DNA from: Jiella pelagia
Lineage (GTDB): Bacteria > Pseudomonadota > Alphaproteobacteria > Rhizobiales > Rhizobiaceae
Assembly: GCF_026898155.1 (NCBI RefSeq)
Contig: NZ_CP114029.1
Location: 441,501-505,500, forward strand
Reading direction: 5' to 3'
Length of the DNA stretch: 64,000 nucleotides
Below the pieces are notes generated by a model. That model was given only the letters and a program-made list of their open reading frames with translations. It was not told where the DNA came from and made no database searches. A program made the position numbers and the translations under genes. Within the stretch, counting starts at the first letter, position 1, and every line of letters starts with the position of its first letter. This document shows, piece after piece, positions 46,798 to 58,542 of the stretch.

Positions 46798-47244
46798 TCA
46801 TTGCAGGCCGCTGCGACGGCTCGGCGACAATTGACTCATAGAGCTTTGCCACACACCCCGCGAAATGACTGACGCAGTCGCGGTCAAGCTGGCGATGAGG
46901 CGCGAGCATTCATTCGCTCGTCTGTCCGGGAACCAGCTCACCGCCGGCGACGTGGTGTCGGCTCCGTTGCCCGACTGGCCGCTCGCGGCAGTGGTAGAGC
47001 CCGACATGTCGGAGTTCATGGGCTGATCCGTGCTCGTGGCACCGACCGTTGCGTCCGAATTGCCTCTCTTTGCAGCGTCGCCGCATTGCGGGGCGGTGGG
47101 GTTGGCGGCACAATCCGTCGGCGAGCCGGACGTCGTCGGCGACTCTTCGGTGGAACTGGAACTGTCGGCATTGCCGGAGCCGGTCTGCGCAAAGGCCGAG
47201 GCGGCAAACAGAACGGCTGCGGCTACGGCGGTGACGAACTTCAT
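46798..47244 (-). CDS. Small secreted Ser/Thr-rich protein
   Basis: Protein of 148 residues with a clean signal peptide (VTAVAAAVLFAASAFA) followed by a Ser/Thr/Gly-rich, low-complexity mature region (GNADSSSSTEESPTTSGSPT) containing two Cys in DCAANPTAPQCG. No family recognised. The C-terminal part beyond about residue 105 may not be conserved. Isolated between tRNA-Val and hupB. Confidence 0.55.
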   Translation of the reverse strand: MKFVTAVAAAVLFAASAFAQTGSGNADSSSSTEESPTTSGSPTDCAANPTAPQCGDAAKRGNSDATVGATSTDQPMNSDMSGSTTAASGQSGNGADTTSPAVSWFPDRRANECSRLIASLTATASVISRGVWQSSMSQLSPSRRSGLQ

Positions 47245-48027
47245 GAGAGCACCTTTCGATCAAAGCGAAGATGCACGAATAACCTCGCGCCCAGAGCGCA
47301 ATTCCCGCGTCAACATGCCTTGATGAACAGTTGACTACCGAATGTTCGTTGATCTGGCTTGCTACGTCAGTGATGGGGCGACCAACCGCCTTCGAGCCGG
47401 CAGCCGATGCGCCCGTCATCATTAAATCGCGGCTACAGCGGGCTGCCACGACATCACCCGTCCAAGCAAGAAGATGGCCCTGAGATAGGGGACCGCTTGT
47501 CGAAAAAGGCGCGACGCCCGCTATCACGTGATTGCAATGCGCCGGAAGGTCCCTCTCCCACCGTCAAGGGGGCGACGGCTGGTCCGGAGCCGGCAAAAGG
47601 TCTGATCCCAGCTGTCGCCCCCCTCGCCACCCGGCGGAGAGGCCGAAAAAGCGAGCCGCCCGGCATCACCGACCTCCGGGCGGGAAGTTCTCTCAGGTGG
47701 CTGGTGTGGCCGCAAGCCGTTCAGCCAGAGACTCGACGAAGACGTTGTCGTCAGCGCGACCAGAGAAAGAGGCGGCAGGGTGATTGACGCCAACGACCCA
47801 CTTCTTTACGTAGCGTAAGAAAACTGGAGGTCGCAGCTTGCATGCTCATCATGCAAGACCCTGCCGCAACTCCTTCCGCTGTGGCTGCGACGAAGGCTCA
47901 TCCAGGCGAAGGCGCGACGAACGCAAAACCGGCCGGTCGTGCGCCCGAACGTTCCACTATCGAAACCAGATGCTCTCTCCCAATTAGGCCAGCCAGGCTG
48001 GCCGACAGAGCACGGTCGGCATTGGGA
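47245..48027. other. Intergenic region between secreted protein and hupB
   Basis: No convincing gene. Open frames are short and GC-rich and give proline/arginine-rich translations without domains. A GAGACTC at 47728-47734 is non-coding. The region expected here in relatives (tRNA and respiratory genes directly after hupB) is absent. Confidence 0.4.
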
Positions 48028-48303
48028 CTACTTGTTGACGGAGTCCTTCAGACCCTTGCCGGGGGCGAATTTCGGAACGTTGCGTGCCGGAATGTCGACC
48101 TCAGCGCCAGTCGACGGGTTCCGCCCCTTCGAGGCGGCACGGTGGGAAACGGAGAACGTGCCGAAGCCGACAAGGCGAACGTCGTCACCCTTGGCCATGG
48201 CCGTCTCGATGGAAGCGAACACTGCATCGACAGCAGCGCCCGCTTGTTGCTTCGACAGCTCCGCCTGTTCGGCGACAGCAGCGACGAGGTCATTCTTGTT
48301 CAT
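48028..48303 (-). CDS. hupB: DNA-binding protein HU
   Basis: Nucleoid protein HU of 91 residues. The whole family profile is present: [40 protein letters not shown], and [20 protein letters not shown] with the DNA-intercalating arm RNPSTG. Start at 48303 has AAGGAGG 6 bases upstream; an ATG two codons earlier is too close to it. Follows lon in the classical order. Confidence 0.97.
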   Translation of the reverse strand: MNKNDLVAAVAEQAELSKQQAGAAVDAVFASIETAMAKGDDVRLVGFGTFSVSHRAASKGRNPSTGAEVDIPARNVPKFAPGKGLKDSVNK

Positions 48304-48422
48304 TGGCATCCTCCTTGTCCGGGGTCTTCTTGCCGATCTGATTCCAATCAAAGAACCAGTGTTCACTTTTGCGGAAAGCCCGGAATACAGCAACGTCCGA
48401 GGGAGGCGAATCGCCGATTGAC

Positions 48423-48456
48423 AAAAAAAATGCCGCCTCGTAAGGCGGCATTTTTC
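48423..48456 (-). terminator. Rho-independent terminator after lon
   Basis: Stem TGCCGCC (48431-48437) and GGCGGCA (48444-48450) around TCGTAA, with A-run on the left and T-run on the right, so it could act in both directions. It lies 22 bases past the lon stop and before hupB. Confidence 0.85.
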
Positions 48457-48477
48457 CACATCTTTCGATGAGTGACG

Positions 48478-50900
48478 TCAGTGGGCCACAGCCGTCGCCC
48501 CGTCTTCGACGGGGTCTGGCCCGGCCAGCGGCTCTTCGGCCTCCGACCACTGCACGGGCTTCAACGGCTCGACGAGAGCGTGCTGGAGCACCTCGCCCAT
48601 GCGCGAGACGGGGACGATCTCGAGCCGGTTCTTCACGTTGTCCGGAATATCCGCCAGGTCCTTGGCGTTCTCCTCCGGGATCAGAACCTTCTTGATGCCG
48701 CCGCGCAACGCCGCGAGCAGCTTCTCCTTCAGCCCTCCGATCGGCAGAACCCGGCCACGCAGCGTGATCTCGCCGGTCATGGCGATGTCGCGCCGGACCG
48801 GGATGCCGGTCATCACCGAGACGATCGCCGTTGCCATCGCCGTGCCGGCGGACGGGCCGTCCTTGGGCGTCGCGCCCTCCGGGACGTGGACGTGGATGTC
48901 CCGCTTGTCGAAGAGCGGCGGCTTGATGCCGTAGTCGAGGGCGCGCGAGCGAACGTATGACGCCGCCGCGGAGATCGACTCCTTCATCACGTCCTTCAGA
49001 TTGCCCGTCACCGTCATCTTGCCCTTGCCGGGCATCATGACGCCTTCGATCGTCAGGAGTTCGCCACCGACTTCCGTCCATGCGAGCCCGGTGACCACGC
49101 CGACCTGGTCGTCGAGCCTCGGCCTCGCCGTAGCGGAAGCGCGGCACGCCGAGGAAGTCGGAGATATTCTCCGCCGTGATCTCGACCGTCGTCGCCTCGC
49201 CCTTGAGGATCTGGGTCACCGCCTTGCGGGCGAGGGTCATCAACTCCCGCTCGAAGTTGCGGACGCCCGCCTCGCGGGTGTAGCGGCGCGCGATCTCCTG
49301 CAGCGCGTCGTCAGAGACGGAGAATTCCGCATCCTTCAGCGCATGGTCGCGGATCGCCTTCGGCAGAAGATGCCGGCGTGCGATCTGCACCTTCTCGTCC
49401 TCGGTGTACCCGGCGATGCGGATGACCTCCATCCGGTCCATCAGCGGCGCCGGGATGTTCAGCGTATTTGCCGTTGTCACGAACATCGTCGAGGAGAGGT
49501 CGTATTCCACCTCGAGATAGTGGTCCATGAAGGTCGAGTTCTGCTCCGGATCGAGCACCTCAAGCAAGGCCGACGAGGGATCGCCGCGGAAGTCCTGGCC
49601 CATCTTGTCGATCTCGTCGAGCAGGAAGAGCGGATTGGCTTTCTTGGCCTTCTTCATCGACTGGATCACCTTGCCCGGCATCGAGCCGATATAGGTGCGC
49701 CGGTGACCGCGGATCTCCGCCTCGTCGCGGACGCCGCCGAGTGCCATGCGGACATATTCGCGGCCGGTCGCCTTGGCGATCGACTTGGCGAGCGAGGTCT
49801 TGCCGACGCCCGGAGGGCCTACGAGGCACAGGATCGGCCCCTTCAGCTTGTTCTGCCGGCTCTGCACGGCGAGGTATTCGACGATCCGCTCCTTGACCTT
49901 GTCGAGGCCATAATGATCGGCGTCGAGGATCTCCTCGGCCTTCTTCAGGTCGATCTTGACCTTCGACTTGACGCCCCACGGAAGACCGAGCAGCCAGTCG
50001 AGGTAATTGCGCACCACCGTCGCCTCGGCAGACATCGGCGACATCTGCTTGAGCTTCTTGAACTCGGCGCCCGCCTTCTCGCGCGCTTCCTTCGACAGCT
50101 TGGTCTTCTTGATGCGCTCCTCGATCTCGGCCATCTCGTCGCGGCCGTCCTCGCCGTCGCCGAGGCTCCTTCTGGATCGCCTTCATCTGCTCGTTGAGAT
50201 AGTACTCGCGCTGGGTCTTCTCCATCTGGCGCTTGACGCGCGAGCGGATGCGCTTTTCCACCTGCAGGACGGAGATCTCCGACTCCATGAAGCCGAGCGC
50301 CCGCTCGAGCCGCTCACGGACGGAGAACAGCGAAAGCATCTCCTGCTTCTCGGGGATCTTGATCGCCAGATGCGAGGCCACCGTGTCGGCGAGCTTGGAG
50401 TAGTCCTCGATCTGGCCGGCGGCGCCGACCACTTCGGGGGAGATCTTCTTGTTGAGCTTGACGTAGTTCTCGAACTCCGAGACTACCGAACGAGCCAGCG
50501 CCTCGACCTCGACCGGATCGTCCTCGTCGTCGCCGACGACTTCGGCTTCCGCCTCGTGCCAGTCACTGCGCTCCGTGAAGGAATTGATCCTTGCGCGCGA
50601 CATCCCTTCCACCAACACCTTCACGGTGCCGTCGGGAAGCTTCAGAAGCTGCAGAACGTTCGCCACGGTGCCGACGGGATAGATCCCGTCCGGAGCCGGA
50701 TCGGCATCGCCGGCATTCTTCTGGGTCGCCAGCAGGATCTGCTTGTCGGCGCCCATGACTTCCTCAAGCGCCTTGATCGACTTTTCACGGCCGACGAAGA
50801 GCGGGACGATCATGTGGGGAAATACGACAATGTCGCGAAGCGGCAGCACCGGATACAGTGCGGTCTCTCCCACCTCGGGGCGGTCTGGCGTGTTGGACAT
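48478..50900 (-). CDS. lon: ATP-dependent protease Lon (two frameshifts)
   Basis: Cytoplasmic serine protease, 806 residues when corrected, as in relatives. N domain: [23 protein letters not shown]+ domain: Walker [21 protein letters not shown], Walker [11 protein letters not shown]; protease domain with the Ser in [16 protein letters not shown] and Lys further on. The frame breaks at 49114-49120 (GAGCCTC on plus) and 50162-50168 (GAGGCTC on plus). Restoring GAGCTC gives [20 protein letters not shown] and [20 protein letters not shown], both standard Lon sequence. Start [10 protein letters not shown] at 50900. Real inactivation is unlikely. Confidence 0.97.
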
Positions 50901-51061
50901 GTTATTTTCCTTTCTACGGCCAGGGCCGTGTGCAGCCCTCCACCGCAAGCCTCAACAGGAAGCGCTTGCGCTGGAGGCTGTTCGCCGTTCTCCAATCTGG
51001 CGCCGGAGCCCTTAGTTTTCAAGCGCTCCGGCGCGTCTTCGGTGGGTGGCGCCAGACCCGT

Positions 51062-51096
51062 GCAAGATACGAACCAGACCCATGCAAGATACGAAA
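51062..51096. repeat. Short direct repeat between lon and clpX
   Basis: GCAAGATACGAA occurs at 51062 and again at 51084, 22 bases apart. It lies between the lon promoter region and the clpX terminator. The function is unknown; it could be a paired regulator site for lon. Confidence 0.4.
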
Positions 51097-51098
51097 AT

Positions 51099-51124
51099 GC
51101 CCGCGTCGATCCTCCGACGCGGGC
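51099..51124 (-). terminator. Rho-independent terminator after clpX
   Basis: Stem TGCCCGCGTCG (51099-51109) and CGACGCGGGCA (51114-51124) with a 4-base loop. On the minus strand it is followed by TTTTCGT. It lies about 40 bases past the clpX stop. Confidence 0.85.
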
Positions 51125-51162
51125 ACCCGTTCATTCGCACCTCGGTGGGCGGGGAGGATGGC

Positions 51163-52432
<1,270 letters not shown>

Positions 52433-52669
52433 TCGTCTTTCCTTCCGATCGGGTTAGTAGCGCACCCGTTTACGACTGGTCTGCGGATCGGCGACTCATC
52501 TTAGGCAGGCTTTCCCTGCCCCAAGAAGCGGCCAATCCTCCCGGAACCCCGCACAGCAATCCACATCATAGGGCATATCGCCAATTGCTTATGCGGCCCT
52601 TAACGCGGATACCCATCATTATCGGCGTTCAACTGTGGCCGGCAAGTGACGGATCGCGCTGAATTGCCG

Positions 52670-53302
52670 CTATCGGGTCAATTCCTTTTCGAGGGCGTCA
52701 CGGGACGAGTAGACCTTGTCGATCAGGCCGAACGCCTGAGCCTCGCCCGCCGTCATGAAATGGTCACGGTCGAGCGTCCGATCAATCGTCTCGTAGTCCT
52801 GGCCCGTATGCTCGACATAGACCTCGTTGAGCCGGCGCTTCAGCTTGATGATGTCCTGGGCATGGCGCTCGATGTCCGAGGCCTGGCCCGAGAAGCCGCC
52901 CGAGGGCTGATGCACCATGATGCGGGCGTTGGGCGTCGCAAAGCGCATGTCCTTGTGGCCGGCGCACAGAAGCAGCGAGCCCATCGACGCGGCCTGGCCG
53001 ATGCACAGGGTCGACACCGCCGGCTTGATGAACTGCATGGTGTCGTAGATCGCCATGCCGGAGGTCACCACGCCGCCCGGCGAGTTGATGTAGAGCGCGA
53101 TTTCCTTCTTCGGGTTTTCCGCCTCGAGGAAGAGCAGCTGGGCGCAGACCAGCGTCGCCATCGAATCCTCGATGGGGCCGGTGATGAAGATCACCCGCTC
53201 CTTCAGGAGACGCGAGAAGATGTCGTAGGCTCGTTCGCCCCGGTTGGTCTGCTCGACCACCATCGGAACGAGGTTCATCGCGGTTTCGGCGGGGTGCTTC
53301 AT
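52670..53302 (-). CDS. clpP: ClpP, proteolytic subunit of ClpXP
   Basis: Serine protease of 210 residues. Catalytic triad segments: Ser in [20 protein letters not shown], His in [17 protein letters not shown], Asp in [40 protein letters not shown] forms the oxyanion/handle region. Start at 53302 ([20 protein letters not shown]). Upstream of clpX by about 240 bases. Confidence 0.97.
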   Translation of the reverse strand: MKHPAETAMNLVPMVVEQTNRGERAYDIFSRLLKERVIFITGPIEDSMATLVCAQLLFLEAENPKKEIALYINSPGGVVTSGMAIYDTMQFIKPAVSTLCIGQAASMGSLLLCAGHKDMRFATPNARIMVHQPSGGFSGQASDIERHAQDIIKLKRRLNEVYVEHTGQDYETIDRTLDRDHFMTAGEAQAFGLIDKVYSSRDALEKELTR

Positions 53303-53533
53303 GATAGTGTCTCAAATCGCGAGAGAGAGAATGGGTGAGCCGTCCTTTGCCCGAGAATCAGCAAGGTGCCCGTGCCTCCTAGATAGGGCGTAGCGGCAGG
53401 CCTTCGCAACCCGCCGCATCGCCCACCGCCCCGCGACGTCCATTCGGGGTAAATAGCAAGCCGGACGATCTTTCGCCTTGCCGAGTTGGCCGAACCGTTT
53501 CTGGCGGCCCCGATCGACGAGAGCGCGGCGCGT

Positions 53534-55951
53534 TCATCCCCTGCCCCCGCCGGCGCTGTCCACGTCGGTGGCATCGGGCGGGATCGGCCGGCCGTCCGGC
53601 TCGCTCGTTCCATGCTTCGACAAATCCCGATCGGAATCAGCGCGCTGCGTGATTTCGGGCGTCTGATCGACGATCTTCTGGCGTGCCTGAGGCTCATTGC
53701 GCAGCCTGATCGGCGGCGCTGAACCGCCGCGGTCCTCGCCGAACCATATGGTCATGTGCGGGAACGGAATTTCGATGCCGCGCTCGTCGGACATGCGCTT
53801 CACGATCTCGCGATAAGCCCGGCCAACGCCCCATTGCGTGCCCGGCTTGGTCATTACCCGGCCCCTGACAACGACGGCCGAATCAGCCAGCTCGTTGACG
53901 CCCCACATGTCGAAGCCGGAGATCAGGTTCTCGCCGACATTCGTCGCCTTCAGCTCCTCGAAGGCGTCGATCATCATCGCCTTCACGTCCTCGACATTCT
54001 CGCGATAGGCGACGCCGATGTCGGCGACGTAGTAGGCGAAGTCCTTGGAGAAGTTCGCCACCTGGTCGACCGAAGAGAACGGGATCAGGTACCAGGTGCC
54101 ATCGACGCTGCGCAGCCCGACGGAACGGACCGTCAACTGTTCGACGACGCCGGAGACACCGTTCAGTTCGACGACGTCACCCTCGTTCATGGCGTTCTGG
54201 ATCTGGATGAACGCGCCCGTGATGATGTCCTGGACGAGCTTCTGCGCACCGAAACCAATGGCGAGGCCGACGACACCGGCACCGGCGAGGAGCGGCGCGA
54301 TGTCGATGCCGATCTGCGACAGGACCAGCATCGAGATGACCACGATGAGGGTGATGGTGAAGGCGTTCCTGAACAGCGACAGCAGCGTCCGCTCGCGGGC
54401 CGTCGGGACTTTGCCGTAGTTCGGATTGAGCCGGTATTCGATCCAGGACGATACGCCGAGATAGATTGCCACGGCGATGACGACGATGAGCATCGCGCCG
54501 AGGAACCCGGCGACAAAGTCCTGACCGATGGCCGAGGCGAACCAGCTGTCAAAATTCGTCAGCTTCCAGACGTCGAGGATGAACGTGAAAACCGAGATGA
54601 TCACCACGAAACTGATCACCGTCAGGATCTTCGGGATGAAGCCGTTCAGCCGCCGCTCCAGGAGCGGCAGGCGGTATTTCAGTTCCTGGGGGATCTTCAC
54701 GCCATGCGCGATTATCCGTGCCAGGATCGAAAACAACAGGCCGCCCAGAGCCATCGCGGCGACCGACTTGCCCCCCGCCGTGGCGACGAATGTCAGGCCA
54801 TCCTCCGGACTCTGCAGCCAGACGATGAACAGCGCCACGGCGGCGGCGATCGCCAGCGCCCACCAGATCTGGCCGATGAGCGAATGGACCATTGCCCGGA
54901 AGCTGTTGTCACCGCTCTTGCGCGCCCGCTTCAGGCGCTCGCGGACCGTGCCGCGGTTCTTCAGGATGAGGCCGATGGTGAGACACAGCGAGCCGAAGGC
55001 GACGATGAACTGGGTGGCTTCGGCGGCGGCGAGCGTCGACGACCACTGAACGATCGGGGCGACGAAGAGGAAGGTGTAGCCGAGGATCGAAACGAGCCGC
55101 GAAATCCAGAAGTACCAGTAGCTCGCCTGGCGGTTCGAAAAGGGTGTCAGCCGCAATGTCGGGTAATTCGGTGCGACGAAAGCTGACAACCCGACCTTGA
55201 TCAACTCGATCAAGAGGAACGCGTTGAGGAACAGCGCCTGGCTGAACACCGGCCGAATGCCGCTGTAGAGCGTCGCAACCAGGTAGCCGCAGGCCCAGCT
55301 GAGAACGACGACGAACGCCTCGACCGCCCCGGAGAGCAGGAGATAGGCGAGCTTTTGAAGCGGGCCGGCATGTTCGGCACGCTCGGCGAGGCGCCGGAAG
55401 ATTCCGCGCTCGAGATATCGCCCCAGGAACAGCATGACGAAGACGACGAGCGCGACGAGCGCGACCGGCAGGATCGCCTCGAGAATGTTCGGGATGTCGA
55501 TCGATTCGGCGCCCGCCAGCATGTCCACCGACAACTCGACATATTCGGGAATTTCCTGCGCGCTCTCGACCACCACGCCGATCAGCATGCGGGAATATTC
55601 CGCGAGCCGCCCCGGCAGGGAGCGGACGATCTCGGCCGGCTTTTCCGCATCTTCGGGCGCCGACACACCCTGTTGAGCATTCTCCGGCGCCCGGTAGGCG
55701 GCCGCTTTCAGCGACTCGACCAGTTTCTTGCGGGTGTCGTCGTTCTCCAGAAGCTTGATCAGATCGTCCAGCGACGGATCGCCCGCCTCGGCGTTCGTCT
55801 GCGTCTCGGCAGCCGTGCTCGACGTGCCGGGAATGCCTGGAAGCGACTGCGCGACAGCGGCCGGCGGCGCCACGGCCAAGATCAGGACGAGGGCGGCCAG
55901 AAGGCCGAACATCTTCGCAGCGAAAGCCGGACGCAGGCAGAGGAATTTCAT
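53534..55951 (-). CDS. Large MscS-family mechanosensitive channel
   Basis: Membrane protein of 805 residues: signal peptide (VLILAVAPPAAVAQS), a periplasmic N-terminal region, about eleven TM helices, and a C-terminal MscS pore and beta domain (IAPLLAGAGVVGLAIGFGAQ, KLVQDIITGAFIQIQNAMNE, GDVVELNGVSGVVEQLTVRS). The pore helix has Gly/Ala packing typical of MscS. It relieves osmotic pressure; the long N-terminal half is of the YbiO/MscM-like type. Start at 55951; the upstream frame extension lacks the signal peptide. GAGGCTC at 53689-53695 is in an intact frame. Confidence 0.9.
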   Translation of the reverse strand: MKFLCLRPAFAAKMFGLLAALVLILAVAPPAAVAQSLPGIPGTSSTAAETQTNAEAGDPSLDDLIKLLENDDTRKKLVESLKAAAYRAPENAQQGVSAPEDAEKPAEIVRSLPGRLAEYSRMLIGVVVESAQEIPEYVELSVDMLAGAESIDIPNILEAILPVALVALVVFVMLFLGRYLERGIFRRLAERAEHAGPLQKLAYLLLSGAVEAFVVVLSWACGYLVATLYSGIRPVFSQALFLNAFLLIELIKVGLSAFVAPNYPTLRLTPFSNRQASYWYFWISRLVSILGYTFLFVAPIVQWSSTLAAAEATQFIVAFGSLCLTIGLILKNRGTVRERLKRARKSGDNSFRAMVHSLIGQIWWALAIAAAVALFIVWLQSPEDGLTFVATAGGKSVAAMALGGLLFSILARIIAHGVKIPQELKYRLPLLERRLNGFIPKILTVISFVVIISVFTFILDVWKLTNFDSWFASAIGQDFVAGFLGAMLIVVIAVAIYLGVSSWIEYRLNPNYGKVPTARERTLLSLFRNAFTITLIVVISMLVLSQIGIDIAPLLAGAGVVGLAIGFGAQKLVQDIITGAFIQIQNAMNEGDVVELNGVSGVVEQLTVRSVGLRSVDGTWYLIPFSSVDQVANFSKDFAYYVADIGVAYRENVEDVKAMMIDAFEELKATNVGENLISGFDMWGVNELADSAVVVRGRVMTKPGTQWGVGRAYREIVKRMSDERGIEIPFPHMTIWFGEDRGGSAPPIRLRNEPQARQKIVDQTPEITQRADSDRDLSKHGTSEPDGRPIPPDATDVDSAGGGRG

Positions 55952-56079
55952 GATCGGGAAAATTCTCTTGTGAAAGGCTGATCGACTGACGGGGCCCGCA
56001 GAGCGGCATCGACGTCGGTTGGGGAATGGCACTCCCGGGCCTATCGCCGACGGCTTTGACCACAGTGCGGCAGCCAACG

Positions 56080-56107
56080 AAAAAAGGGCCGGCGCGGGCC
56101 GGCCCTT
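56080..56107 (-). terminator. Rho-independent terminator after trigger factor gene
   Basis: Near-perfect stem AGGGCCGGC paired with GCCGGCCCT. On the minus strand it is followed by TTTTTTCG. It lies about 35 bases after the tig stop. Confidence 0.85.
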
Positions 56108-56138
56108 CGTCAGATTCATCGCAGCGAGGCTGGGACCG

Positions 56139-57533
56139 TCAGGCTTCCGCCGACTTCTCCTCGGTCGCTTCTTCGCCCTTCCCGATCTTCTCCTCGGCCT
56201 CGTCCTCGGCCATCAACTCCTCTTTCGAGACCGTCTTGTCCGTGACGTCGACCTGGGCGAGCAGATGGTCGACCACCTTCTCTTCGTAGAGCGGGGCCCG
56301 GATGCTCTGGATGGCATCGGGGTTCTCCTGGAACATCTTGAGGACTTCCTGTTCCTGGCCGGGATAGCGGCGCATCTGCTCGAAGACCGCGCGCTGCAGC
56401 TCTTCCTCGCCGACCTGGACACCGGCGGTCTCGCCGATCTGCGACAGGACCAGTCCGAGACGGACGCGGCGCTCCGCCAGCTTGCAATAATCCTCGCGCG
56501 CCTTCTCCTCGGTGGTGTCCTCGTCCTCGAAGCTCTTGCCGCTCTCGGTCAGCTCGCGCTGGACCTGGTTCCAGATGTTGTCGAACTCGGCCTGGACGAG
56601 CTTTTCGGGAAGCGCGAAGTCGTATTCCTTGTCGAGCGCGTCGAGGAGCTGGCGCTTGACCTTCTGGCGCGTCGCCAGTCCGTACTGGCTCTGGATCTGA
56701 TCGCGGACGATTTCCTTGAGCTTGTCGAGGGAATCGAGGCCGAGCTTCTTGGCCATCTCGTCGTCGATGGCGGTCTCGGTCGGGCCCTGGATGGCCTTGA
56801 CCGTGACATCGAAGGTCGCGGCCTTGCCGGCGAGATGGGCTGCGCCGTAATCCTCGGGGAACGTCACCTCGACGAGCTTCTCGCCGCCCTTCTCGAGGCC
56901 GATCAACTGCTCCTCGAAGCCGGGAATGAAGCGGCCCGAGCCGATGACAAGATCGGAGTCTTCGGCCGAACCGCCGTCGAACGCCTCGCCGTCGATCTTG
57001 CCGACGAAGTCGACGGTGACCTTGTCGCCCTTCTCGGCGGCGCCGTCCTTGTCCTCGTAAGTGCGGGCGTTCTCGGCGATCCGCTCGACCTGTTCGTCGA
57101 CTTCCTCCTCGGAGACCTCGACGATCGGCCGCTCGATCTTGATGCCGCCGGTGTCCTTCAGCTCGAACTCCGGCAGCGCCTCGTAGGACAGCGTGAACTT
57201 GAAGTCGGTCTGGCCGGAGAGGACCTTGTCGGCCTCACCCTCGTCCTCGGTCATCGCGATCTCGGGGCGCATCGCAGCGCGCTCCTTGCGCTCGGAGATG
57301 ACCGAGTTCGGCGTTTCCGTGAGGATCTCGTTGACGATTTCGGCCATCAGAGACTTGCCGTACATCTTGCGAAGATGGCCAACGGGCACCTTGCCGGGCC
57401 GGAAACCCTTCAGCTGCACCTTGTCCTTGGCCTCGAAGAGGCGGGTCTGAAGGCGCGCCTCAAGGTCCGAGGCGGGCACGACAATCTCGATCTCGCGCTT
57501 CAGGCCCTCGGCCTTGGTTTCCGTAACCTGCAT
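56139..57533 (-). CDS. tig: Trigger factor
   Basis: Ribosome-associated chaperone and peptidyl-prolyl isomerase of 464 residues. The ribosome-binding signature is in [20 protein letters not shown]. The PPIase domain is around [20 protein letters not shown] and [22 protein letters not shown]-terminal chaperone domain and a Glu-rich tail follow ([18 protein letters not shown]). Next to tRNA-Leu, as is common. Confidence 0.97.
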   Translation of the reverse strand: MQVTETKAEGLKREIEIVVPASDLEARLQTRLFEAKDKVQLKGFRPGKVPVGHLRKMYGKSLMAEIVNEILTETPNSVISERKERAAMRPEIAMTEDEGEADKVLSGQTDFKFTLSYEALPEFELKDTGGIKIERPIVEVSEEEVDEQVERIAENARTYEDKDGAAEKGDKVTVDFVGKIDGEAFDGGSAEDSDLVIGSGRFIPGFEEQLIGLEKGGEKLVEVTFPEDYGAAHLAGKAATFDVTVKAIQGPTETAIDDEMAKKLGLDSLDKLKEIVRDQIQSQYGLATRQKVKRQLLDALDKEYDFALPEKLVQAEFDNIWNQVQRELTESGKSFEDEDTTEEKAREDYCKLAERRVRLGLVLSQIGETAGVQVGEEELQRAVFEQMRRYPGQEQEVLKMFQENPDAIQSIRAPLYEEKVVDHLLAQVDVTDKTVSKEELMAEDEAEEKIGKGEEATEEKSAEA

Positions 57534-57619
57534 TCTGAATTACCTTTTCGATCCTGTCTGATGCTCCCACCGGCCACTTTCGGGTCCCGGCCAGGCGCAT
57601 TCTCATTGAATTCGGCAAG

Positions 57620-57704
57620 TGGTGCGGGTGGAGGGACTCGAACCCCCAAGCCTCTCGGCGCTTGGACCTAAACCAAGTGCGTCTACCAATTCCGCCACAC
57701 CCGC
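57620..57704 (-). tRNA. tRNA-Leu (anticodon TAG)
   Basis: 85-nt class II tRNA with CCA encoded, reading leftward: GCGGGTGTGGCGGAATTGGT at the 5' end, anticodon arm CTTGG-TTTAGGT-CCAAG giving TAG, a variable arm of the leucine type, and T arm GGGGGTTCGAGTCCCTC. Confidence 0.95.
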
Positions 57705-58114
57705 AGAGCGCGTCGGCCAGCGAGGTCGCGATGCGCCGGCCTCTATATCATCGGGAATTCGGCCTTGAAAGGGCAAAACCGCCCGTCTCGACCGCGGATT
57801 CGCCGCATCTTCCCCGACGGACGGAGCCTAGGGACGTGATCCGCAGGACAGAGCGGTCGATCAGAATAAAGCAGCATTGTTGACCAATAGCCCCGGCACG
57901 GTCCTTGGCCCGGTCACTTCGCTCGGCCTCAACCCCCTGTCTTGGCTCAAGGTTCACCGGATTTTGTTGCATTGCACAATCCGCAAGGCAGCCATGCAGG
58001 CGGCCGTCTAGCGAGGGACGCCGCGCCATCATACCTTTCACTCAACGAGACGGGACGAAGCGACGAAATGCTCTCCCGCCGAAGCGAATTGAAAATCTGA
58101 AAGGAGGTTCCGAC
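57705..58114. other. Intergenic region with the sRNA operon promoter
   Basis: No gene seen. An imperfect palindrome TTGTTGCATTGCACAA lies at 57964-57979 and could be a regulator site. In Rhodobacter the equivalent DUF1127-sRNA operon has an RpoHI/RpoHII promoter; I could not recognise a convincing match here. Confidence 0.3.
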
Positions 58115-58259
58115 ATGAACCTTGTTCGTTCCTACAAGTCCTGGCGCCGCTACCGCGATACGGTCAACGAGCTGAACCGTCTGTCGCATCGCGAGGCTCG
58201 CCGATCTCGGCATCTCGCGCACGGACATCCCGAGCGTCGCCCGTCGGACGGTCGTCTAA
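58115..58259 (+). CDS. DUF1127 small protein (one frameshift)
   Basis: Arg-rich protein of 47 residues when corrected: MNLVRSYKSWRRYRDTVNEL followed by NRLSHRELADLGISRTDIPS and VARRTVV. This is the DUF1127 pattern. AAGGAGG lies 8 bases upstream of ATG 58115. The frame breaks at 58193-58199 (GAGGCTC); GAGCTC restores the HRELADLGI core and a TAA at 58257. As given, the frame instead reads on through the repeats. It heads the tandem sRNA array, as CcaF1 precedes CcsR1-4 in Rhodobacter sphaeroides, where the DUF1127 protein affects RNA binding and maturation. Confidence 0.9.
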
Positions 58260-58276
58260 GCCACGAGTTTTTAGAG

Positions 58277-58386
58277 TTTCGCTGCGGCCATCCTCCTCCC
58301 AAGGCCAAGGCGAAAGCCGGTCTGCCAACCTCCTCCCGAATAGGCAGACCACCCTTTGCAGCCCGCCGGTCCTCCCCCGGCGGGCT
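58277..58386 (+). ncRNA. Cuckoo/CcsR-like sRNA, copy 1
   Basis: Stem-loop 1 (58277-58315): TTTCGC/GCGAAA with inner GGCC/GGCC around CCTCCTCCC. Stem-loop 2 (58319-58350): GGTCTGCC/GGCAGACC with CCTCCTCCC in the loop. Terminal hairpin (58360-58386): AGCCCGCCGG/CCGGCGGGCT. The exposed anti-Shine-Dalgarno loops are the hallmark of the family. It begins 18 bases after the DUF1127 stop. Confidence 0.85.
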
Positions 58387-58409
58387 CATTCGGGGCAAAA
58401 GTTTCAAGG

Positions 58410-58515
58410 TTTGCCGAAGCCCACCTCCTCCCGGGCCGAGGCGAAAACGGTCTGCCAACCTCCTCCCGAATAGGCAGACCATCCGATGTTGCCCGCCGGT
58501 CCTCCCCCGGCGGGC
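58410..58515 (+). ncRNA. Cuckoo/CcsR-like sRNA, copy 2
   Basis: Same three-hairpin plan, shifted by exactly 133 bases from copy 1: CCTCCTCCC loops near 58424 and 58459, stem GGTCTGCC/GGCAGACC at 58449-58480, final hairpin GCCCGCCGG/CCGGCGGGC. Confidence 0.85.
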
Positions 58516-58542
58516 GCATTCGGAACCCAAAAGTTTCAAGGT

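Noticed and set aside
47955-48030. tRNA-like sequence on the minus strand
   Set aside because: GGCCTAATTGGGAGAGAGC resembles a D arm, but the anticodon stem, T arm and acceptor stem do not pair.
53299-53697. MscS gene end as another motif-linked frameshift at 53689
   Set aside because: Changing GAGGCTC to GAGCTC here would turn an ordinary hydrophilic tail into an Arg-rich shadow frame, so the existing frame is the real one.
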